This document shows, piece after piece, positions 58,148-64,000 of a DNA stretch of 64,000 nt. Every line of letters starts with the position of its first letter. Position 1 is the stretch's first letter. Origin of the DNA: Tenebrio molitor (lineage: Eukaryota > Arthropoda > Insecta > Coleoptera > Tenebrionidae); assembly GCF_963966145.1 (NCBI RefSeq), contig NC_091053.1, positions 2,232,001 through 2,296,000 of the forward strand, in the 5' to 3' direction. The notes beneath the pieces are model-generated. The model saw nothing but the letters and a program-made list of their open reading frames with translations, was not told the origin of the DNA and ran no database searches. Position numbers and translations under genes: made by a program.

Positions 58148-58580
58148 ATGAAGAATCTCTGTTTGTTAATTGTGCTTCTGGCAGCCGCTGCCGGTCAGGT
58201 AATTAGTTTCATGGTTGCTGTTGTCTGATTTCTTTACGTAATCGCTCCAGGCCACGACAGATGAGGACAAGAGACAGATAAAAATCCAAAGCGCAGAATG
58301 CAAAATTGCAACAGGAGTCTCACAAGGATCGATCGCGAAGCTGCGAAGTCGCGAAACTGTGGATGACCCAAAACTGAGAGAATACGTGTTTTGTGTTTTA
58401 AAGAAGATCAGTTTCATGAACGAACATGGAGATTTGCAGATTGACACCATCAGGAGTAAAGTGAAGCAAGTGAGTCGCAGCGAGGACGAAGCGAAGGAGC
58501 TTGTCGATAAATGTGTCGTAAAGAGGGAGGTGACGGCGTACGAGATGGTGGCTTGTTGGTATCGGAAGAGAAAAGGATGA
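58148..58580 (+). CDS. Minus-C odorant-binding protein, family F2, copy g, with upstream ATG
   Basis: Exon 1 is 58148-58198 (MKNLCLLIVLLAAAAGQ) and exon 2 is 58251-58580, with a 52-bp intron; the total is 126 residues. Three residues (TPQ) are missing between VKRE and VTAYEM, which shortens the third-to-fourth cysteine spacing from 16 to 13 residues. A 25-bp direct duplication (CGACGGCAATTCCACAATGA...) in the leader created an extra ATG at 58123, out of frame with the real start. The family end RKRKG is kept. F3d follows about 380 bp downstream. Confidence 0.85.
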
Positions 58581-58784
58581 AGAAATTGTTGAAGGGACAT
58601 AATTAATAAAGAAACATTTGATAATCTTGTAATGTTTAGCGCTCAAGGCAAATAAACTGATAGAGATGGTTGAACTGTTGAACTCTTGAACTGTTGCCCC
58701 AAGTACACATTATGTATTCGAAGTGTTCTCCATTGTGATTGCATACTTATTAGCAAATTAAAAAAAAAATTATATATTTTTGAA

Positions 58785-58860
58785 AGTCATACTCCCAAAA
58801 ATTTCTATAGGTCTTATGTCGGACAAGAACGGTGGCCACTTCAAACCTTCATCACGCCAC
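58785..58860 (-). mobile_element. Tc1-type transposase scrap between F2g and F3d
   Basis: The minus strand has TGAAGTGGCCACCGTTCTTG followed by GTCCGACATAAG and CTATAGAAATTTTTGGGAGT, the inverse counterpart of 47081-47155. It shows that the plus-strand cassette is an inverted copy of a minus-strand one, transposon scrap included. Confidence 0.55.
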
Positions 58861-58963
58861 AACATTAATTCTTCGATAAGCGATTAATCCTGATTGACCG
58901 TTTGACCTCTAGCACCACTAAAAACATCTTTATTGTTAGTTGCTCCAAAGCAGCAACACAACG

Positions 58964-59378
58964 ATGAAGTTCTTGTGCGTTTCTGTATTAGCAGCAGCTG
59001 TGGTCCAGGTACGTTGAAAGGTTTGTCTTCAGATCGTAGGAAAAAAAATTGCAGTGTCTTGGATCTGACTGTCGAACCCAATCTGGTATTTCAGAATATC
59101 TGGTGAAAAAGTTCTCCAATGACGTGTTCATGGACGACCCCACTGTGAAGAAGTACACCTTGTGCATGATGCAGTCGACTGATATGGTCGACGAATCGGG
59201 TGATTTTCTGGTCGACAATATTAGAAACAAATTCCGACAAGTAATCAGTGATGAAGACACATTGGAAAGTTACATCAGGAAGTGCACTGTAAAGCAAGAG
59301 ACCCCTCAAGAGACTGCGTTCAAAACAATGACATGTTTTTATGAGAATAGGCCAAAGAGCAAATTTTATCACAAATAA
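58964..59378 (+). CDS. Minus-C odorant-binding protein, family F3, copy d
   Basis: Exon 1 is 58964-59008 (MKFLCVSVLAAAVVQ) and exon 2 is 59055-59378, with a 46-bp intron; the total is 122 residues. The exon-2 product starts CLGSDCRTQSGISEYLVKKF (Tyr for Asp) and ends RPKSKFYHK. VFMDDPTVKKYTLC and MMQSTDMVDESGDF are its distinguishing stretches. All five cysteines are present. The intron has a GTACGT donor and a TTGCAG acceptor after an A-run. The 3' flank from 59380 repeats the flank of F3b in inverse orientation. Confidence 0.9.
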
Positions 59379-60070
59379 ATTGACATCACACAATTTGTTT
59401 AGTATTTGTTGTAACAATATTTACCAATTATTTGCTGTGTCCCAGTCTTCGAGATATCTTGAAGGTTATAGACTGTATTATTTTTCTATCTTTCACCCCC
59501 AATGGTGATAATTCCATTGTGTATAGAGATTACGTAACAGTATTGTGTAACATGACAAATTTAAAGATATTATCACGAAGACATTTTCAAGCAGCTTATT
59601 TGTCAAAATAAATTTTCTGAAACCCGAATTGGACAAAATTATTTGTTTCCAAAAAAATTTAATACAATCTTATCTGTTTTGACCAGTGTTAATTAATACA
59701 CAAAAATATATTAGGCAGCTTTACTGGTTTATATGGTTGACAAATTTTTGCTGCAGCAGTTGATAAGTTTTATCGGTGACATTTTTGATTTAAATTTGTT
59801 AGATTCCCATGGACACATATTTATTGCAGATATTATTATAACAACCCTGGCCGAAAACATCTCAACAAACTTCAATCTCATCGTTTACAAAAAAAATCTT
59901 GTTTTGTCGTTGCGAAACTTTTGTTCTCTTAGCTTCTGGAAATGAATAATCTCTTGAACTTTTGCATTTCCCGTATGAACCGCGATAATTACTGCTTATA
60001 TGTAAAATATGTCAAAATCGCTCCACATCTCATAGTTTTTTCAACTAACCGAGAAACATCAAATCCGAAG

Positions 60071-60503
60071 ATGAAGCTCCTCCTCTGTCTTGTCCTCGTT
60101 GCTTTGGTCGCCGCGACCTATGTAAGTACTCTGTAAACGATTCTTTCCTATTTTCTATTGTGATGCTGTCCAGGCCGACACAGGTCGTGACAAGGTGGGG
60201 GAGTACAGCGACGCCTGCAAGGCCGAGACTGGAATCTCGGAAGAAACCCTCACCAAGGTTTGCAACGGTGAAGAAGTGGACGATCCCAAACTGAAAGAGC
60301 ACGCTTTCTGCATCCTGAAGAAGTCCGGATTCATCGACGCTAGTGGTGAATTCCAAGTGGAGCACATCAAGACGAAATTGAAGGAAGTCGCTGAGCATCC
60401 AGAGAAGATCGATGCCTTGGTTGCCAAACGTGCAGTCAAGAAGGCCACTTCTCAGGAGTCTTCAAAAGACTTCCTTAAGTGCACTCGCGAAAACAGGTTG
60501 TAA
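60071..60503 (+). CDS. Minus-C odorant-binding protein, THP12-like family F1, copy g, cysteine moved
   Basis: Exon 1 is 60071-60121 (MKLLLCLVLVALVAATY) and exon 2 is 60174-60503, with a 52-bp intron; the total is 126 residues. The mature start is DTGRDKVGEYSDAC. The third cysteine has become arginine (LVAKRAVKK, codon CGT), and a new cysteine appears in LTKVCNGEEVDD where others have arginine. The protein still has four cysteines, but they cannot form the normal pairs. ATSQESS replaces ATPQESS. The promoter is also altered: the conserved CTTATAAAAGCG reads CTTATATGTAAAATATG near 59996. Polyadenylation signal AATAAA at 60556. Confidence 0.85.
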
Positions 60504-60636
60504 TGTGGTCGCTCTAAGACTTACAGCGATGTAAGCCTTGAATCAGTTTTTGAACAATAAAATTAAAGAAAATCACGCAGTATTAATATTTTGATTTAAG
60601 CAATAATACAAAAGTAGCAAAAGGGGCAAAAAATAT

Positions 60637-61190
60637 TTTTCTCCCTACCGGTTAGAAATGTAGGCTGTGGATACCTCATTTGAGGTGAGAAAATTCAACT
60701 TCCTCGCTAAGGTAAGAAAGTTAATCATGAAATGTTTATGGTAAAACTGTACCAAAATACAAATGTCAAAAGTGTTAAAAGTGAAATAAGTTATTGATAA
60801 ATGAAAGCCAATTCAATGAAGTAAGTTGGTAGGTCAATCATATAATCTGGAAAATAAACAGATAAGCTAGGTAGGTAGATTACTTTACCCTGTTTATATC
60901 AAATTTTCGAACAAACCTTAATTCTTCAAATGCGATGACAAGTTAATTAAACAAATAACACAGCCTACTATTCAATTCTCAAAATTTTCGTTTTAATCAC
61001 GAATATAACCATCTTTTTTGACTTTTTTCAACAAAGTTGTGCCGGTAGGGAAAAAAATTGTATTCAAACCTTGTTAAGAAAGTGTCCTTGCAGACCTTAG
61101 GCACTTACAAACCTCGTCTACGACTCGGTTTATAATCTTTGCCTGCGGTCTGCAAGAAACCACTTTCTTACCTTGGTTTGAAATATACTA
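60637..61190. mobile_element. Element IR-2, copy 2
   Basis: Nearly identical to 39570-40127 over its whole length, including the hairpin at 61070-61175. Such high identity implies recent transposition or gene conversion. It lies between F1g and F2h and has replaced or displaced part of the usual spacer. Confidence 0.8.
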
Positions 61191-61711
61191 TTTCACTTTA
61201 GCTAGATGAAGCTAGATTTCATTATACAACATAGCACAGGACCTATGAAGTGAACTACTGCAGTAGAAAAATTGCTAGAAAATAAAATTTCAAACAAAAT
61301 GTATCATCCGATGATGTAATTTTGTTACAAAATTCCTATCCACAGAAAGATTTTGCTATTTTGTAATTTTCTCTTGGGCTTCTTATGCTTGTTTTATAAA
61401 TCTTTTTCTTCGCATTCAAACTTTATTTCTCTCTTCTTCTTCTATCGTCGTTCCCGTTTCTGTTTTTTCCTTAACTTATTCTTTCACATATTCTACCGTT
61501 TCGTTCCCAAAACATCCCCTCAAGAAATTAATTAAAGTTGAACCACCTGAACAAACGTCGCCTTTCATTTATCTAATCCACAAGACTACAAAATTGACTT
61601 AGTTAATATTGATTCTTGCATCGGTGCCCAAACACGGCGAAGATAATTTCCAATGCAGTAGACAAACAATTGCCACCGAACAGCAAGAGCAGCAACGACG
61701 GCAATTCCACA

Positions 61712-62153
61712 ATGAAGAATCTCAGTTTGTTAATTGTGCTTCTGGCAGCCGCTGCCGGTCAGGTAATTAGTTTCATGGTTGCTGTTGTCTGATTTCTTTA
61801 CGTAATCGCTCCAGGCCACGACAGATGAGGACAAGAGACAGATAAAAATCCAGAGCGCAGAATGCAAAATTGCAACAGGAGTGTCACAAGGATCGATCGC
61901 GAAGCTGCGAAGTCGCGAAACTGTGGATGACCCAAAACTGAGAGAATACGTGTTTTGTGTTTTAAAGAAGATCAGTTTCATGAACGAACATGGAGATTTG
62001 CAGATTGACACCATCAGGAGTAAAGTGAAGCCCGTGAGTCGCAGCAAGAACGAAGCGAAGGAGCTTGTCGATAAATGTGTCGTAAAGAAGGAGACGCCAC
62101 AGGTGACGGCGTACGAGATGGTGGCTTGTTGGTATCGGAAGAGAAAAGGATGA
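61712..62153 (+). CDS. Minus-C odorant-binding protein, family F2, copy h
   Basis: Exon 1 is 61712-61762 (MKNLSLLIVLLAAAAGQ) and exon 2 is 61815-62153, with a 52-bp intron; the total is 129 residues. Copy-specific residues are VKPVSRSKNEAKELV (proline for glutamine, lysine and asparagine for glutamate and aspartate) and VKKETPQ. Cysteines are intact and the end is RKRKG. The leader has a single copy of the CGACGGCAATTCCACA segment that is duplicated in F2g. No F3 follows; the next gene is F1h on the opposite strand. Confidence 0.9.
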
Positions 62154-62839
62154 AAGAAATGTTGAAGAGTTATATAATAATTATGAAATAAACATTTGAT
62201 AAATTTGTAATGTTTAGCGCTCAGCGCAAATAAACTGATAGAGATGGTTGAACTGTTGAACTCTTGAACTGTTGCCCCAAGTACATATTATGTAGCATTC
62301 GAAGCGTCCTGCATTGTTTTCGAATGCAGGCATAGTTAAGTGCAAATAAAAAAAATTAAAGAATTTTTTTTGAAAGTCATACTCCCGAAGATTTCGATAG
62401 GGTTCAGATCGGACAAGAAATGTGGCATAAGTATCGGATGTTCAAGTGAAAATAAGGGAGAAATAAAGTTTGAATGGGCAGAAATGGATTTATAAAACAA
62501 GAATAAAAAGCCCAGAAAAAATTTACAAATTAGCAGTCTTTCTGTGGAATGGAGATTGTGTAACAAAATTACATGATCAGATGATATAGAAATATTATTT
62601 TCTAGCAATTCGCAATTTTTTTACTCCAGTAGTTCACCTCAAATGTCCTGCGGTGTATTGTATAATGAGACGGAGCCTCATCTGGTTAAGCTCAAAAATA
62701 TGTTTCATCGATTTTGCTACTTTCCTATGATTTCTTAGATTCTCTCAAGGATCAAAAAATTAATACTAAGTGATTTTCTTTAAATTTATTGTTCAAAAAA
62801 ATTTGTCAAGGTTTACATTATTGTCTTCGAGCGATCACA

Positions 62840-63272
62840 TTACGACCTGTTATCGTGAACGCACTTAAAGAAGTCGGCTGAGGAGTGCTGAGGAGTGTCC
62901 TTCTTGACCGCACATTTGGCAACCAAGGCATCGACCTTGTCCGGATGCTCAGAGTTTTCCTTGAATTTCGTCTTAATGTGGTCCAGTTGGAATTCACCAC
63001 TGGCGTCGATGAATCCGGCTCTCTTCAGGATGCAGAAAGCGTGCTCTTTCAGTTTGGGGTCGTCCACTTCTTCACGGTTGCGAACCTTGTTGAGGGACTC
63101 TTCGGATACTCCAGACTCAGCCTTGCAGGCGTCGCTGTGCTGCTTCAACTTCTCACGAGGTGTTTCGGCCTGGACAGCATCACAATAGAAAATGCGAAAG
63201 AATCGTTTGCAGTGTACTTACGTAGGTCGCGGCGACCAAGGCAACGAGGACAAGACAGAGGAGGAGCTTCAT
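62840..63272 (-). CDS. THP12: 12-kDa hemolymph protein THP12 (minus-C OBP), F1 copy h
   Basis: Exon 1 is 63222-63272 (MKLLLCLVLVALVAATY) and exon 2 is 62840-63169, with a 52-bp intron (63170-63221). Cleavage after YA gives a 108-residue protein, ETPREKLKQHSDAC to CVHDNRS, with cysteines at 14, 45, 85 and 102. Length, N-terminus and most internal stretches (KVRNREEVDDPK, KRAGFIDASGEFQLDHIK, CAVKKDTPQHSSADF) agree with the Tenebrio molitor THP12 of known structure, as I remember it; EHPDKVDALV may differ at two residues. THP12 is an all-helical hemolymph carrier with a hydrophobic cavity. It is clearly separate from F1a-g. TATA is at 63337-63342. Confidence 0.92.
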
Positions 63273-63336
63273 CTTCGGATCTGATGTTTCTCGGTTAGTT
63301 GAAGAAACTATGAGATGTGGAGCGATTTTGGCTGTT

Positions 63337-63342
63337 TTTATA
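63337..63342 (-). promoter_or_regulatory. TATA box of THP12 (F1h)
   Basis: TATAAA on the minus strand, 65 bp upstream of the start codon, followed by AAACAGCCAAAATCGCTCC rather than the AGCGATCAAAATCG seen in F1a-e. Confidence 0.7.
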
Positions 63343-63344
63343 AG

Positions 63345-64000
63345 CGGTAATTATCGCGATTTACGTGTAAAACTGCAAAAGTTCATGAGATCATTTATTC
63401 CCAGAATATGAGACAACAGAAAATTTCGCAATGTCAGACGACAAGCAAGATTTGTTGTAAACGATGAGATTGAAGTTTGTTAAGATTTTGTTGGTCAGGG
63501 CTGTTGTATAATATCTACAATTAATATGTTTCCATGTGACCTTAACAAACTAATTAAATTTAATAATGTCACTGATAAAACATATCAGCTCCTGCAGGAA
63601 AAGTTTGTCAACAATCTAAACCAGTAAAACTTCCAAACATATTTTTGTGTATTAATTAACAGCGATCAAAACAAACAAAATTGTATTAAATTTCTTTGAA
63701 AACATTTAAATTTATACAAATCTGCTTGAAAAAAATTAAATTTGACAAATTATCTGGTGGACAAAATTTATTTGAATTTATTACATATATTATTTAAACA
63801 TAATACTGTTGCAGCGCTAAGAACTTAAATTGCTCAAAATGCGAACTGGAGGAGTTAATTGTTTTCAAAAGAAACAAAATGAATCCTCGTTTGTTGGAGA
63901 TTTTTTTTACAAAACGGTTAACATAAAAAACTGTCAATATTGTTTTATTTACAAATTATATTCCTCTGAAAACATCAAAATAACCATTTTCGAAAGAAAT
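63345..64000. other. Upstream flank of THP12
   Basis: 63480-63720 matches the flanks upstream of F1c and F1g (AATGTCACTGATAAAACATATCAGCTCCTGCAG-like sequence, then TTAACAGCGATCAAAACAAA). The last 250 bp show nothing recognisable. The array may continue beyond the window. Confidence 0.5.

Noticed and set aside
1..64000. CRISPR array, tRNA or rRNA genes
   Set aside because: No short regularly spaced direct repeats, and no cloverleaf or ribosomal RNA sequence noticed by eye; the window is eukaryotic. A tRNA scan was not possible.

Overview
The window is beetle nuclear DNA. The strongest species clue is the last gene (62840-63272, minus strand). Its predicted mature protein is 108 residues, begins ETPREKLKQHSDAC and ends FFKCVHDNRS. 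This agrees, as I recall it, with THP12, the 12-kDa hemolymph carrier protein of the yellow mealworm Tenebrio molitor. I therefore place the window in Tenebrio molitor or a very close tenebrionid. Short introns (45-78 bp), AT-rich spacers and dense small DNA transposons are consistent with that.

Left part, 1-36 kb: mostly gene-poor and repeat-rich. One complete gene is visible, a ten-exon BTBD9-like gene (2517-4874, plus strand; BTB, BACK and two discoidin/F5-8C domains, 614 codons). One probable first coding exon of an unrecognised gene lies at 19731-19904. The rest holds a decayed jockey-type LINE fragment, a second LINE reverse-transcriptase scrap, two copies of a BEL/Pao-type LTR-like repeat, an RTE/SINE-like repeat, nested inverted-repeat elements at 5.5-6.7 kb, local tandem duplications (13.6, 15.5-16.7 and 17.3-17.8 kb), a roughly 4-kb satellite block (21.4-25.5 kb) with two levels of repeat structure, and two 1.15-kb foldback elements (28.6-29.7 and 31.1-32.2 kb).

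Right part, 35.7-63.3 kb: a tandem array of 20 small secreted-protein genes plus one pseudogene, all of the minus-C odorant-binding-protein (OBP) type. There are three families, named here F1 (THP12-like, 8 genes), F2 (8 genes) and F3 (4 genes). All share the spacing C-x30-C-x39-C-x16-C and one short intron that separates a signal-peptide exon from the exon for the mature protein. In transcription order the cassette is F1, F2, F3, repeated on the minus strand from 36 to 55.6 kb. At 55.6-56.6 kb the polarity flips, and 56.6-62.2 kb carries cassettes on the plus strand; the last F1 gene is again on the minus strand. F1 genes have a well-placed TATA box. The cassettes have carried flanking DNA with them, including a scrap of Tc1-type transposase. 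Later insertions (595-bp MITE, 821-bp foldback, 497-bp composite element, a triple nest at 39.3-40.5 kb) can be dated against paralogous empty sites.

The proteins are expected to be secreted carriers of small hydrophobic ligands in hemolymph or secretory fluids. Several copies carry changes that look like early decay or new function: lost or moved cysteines, an altered splice donor, an upstream ATG and a lost stop codon.
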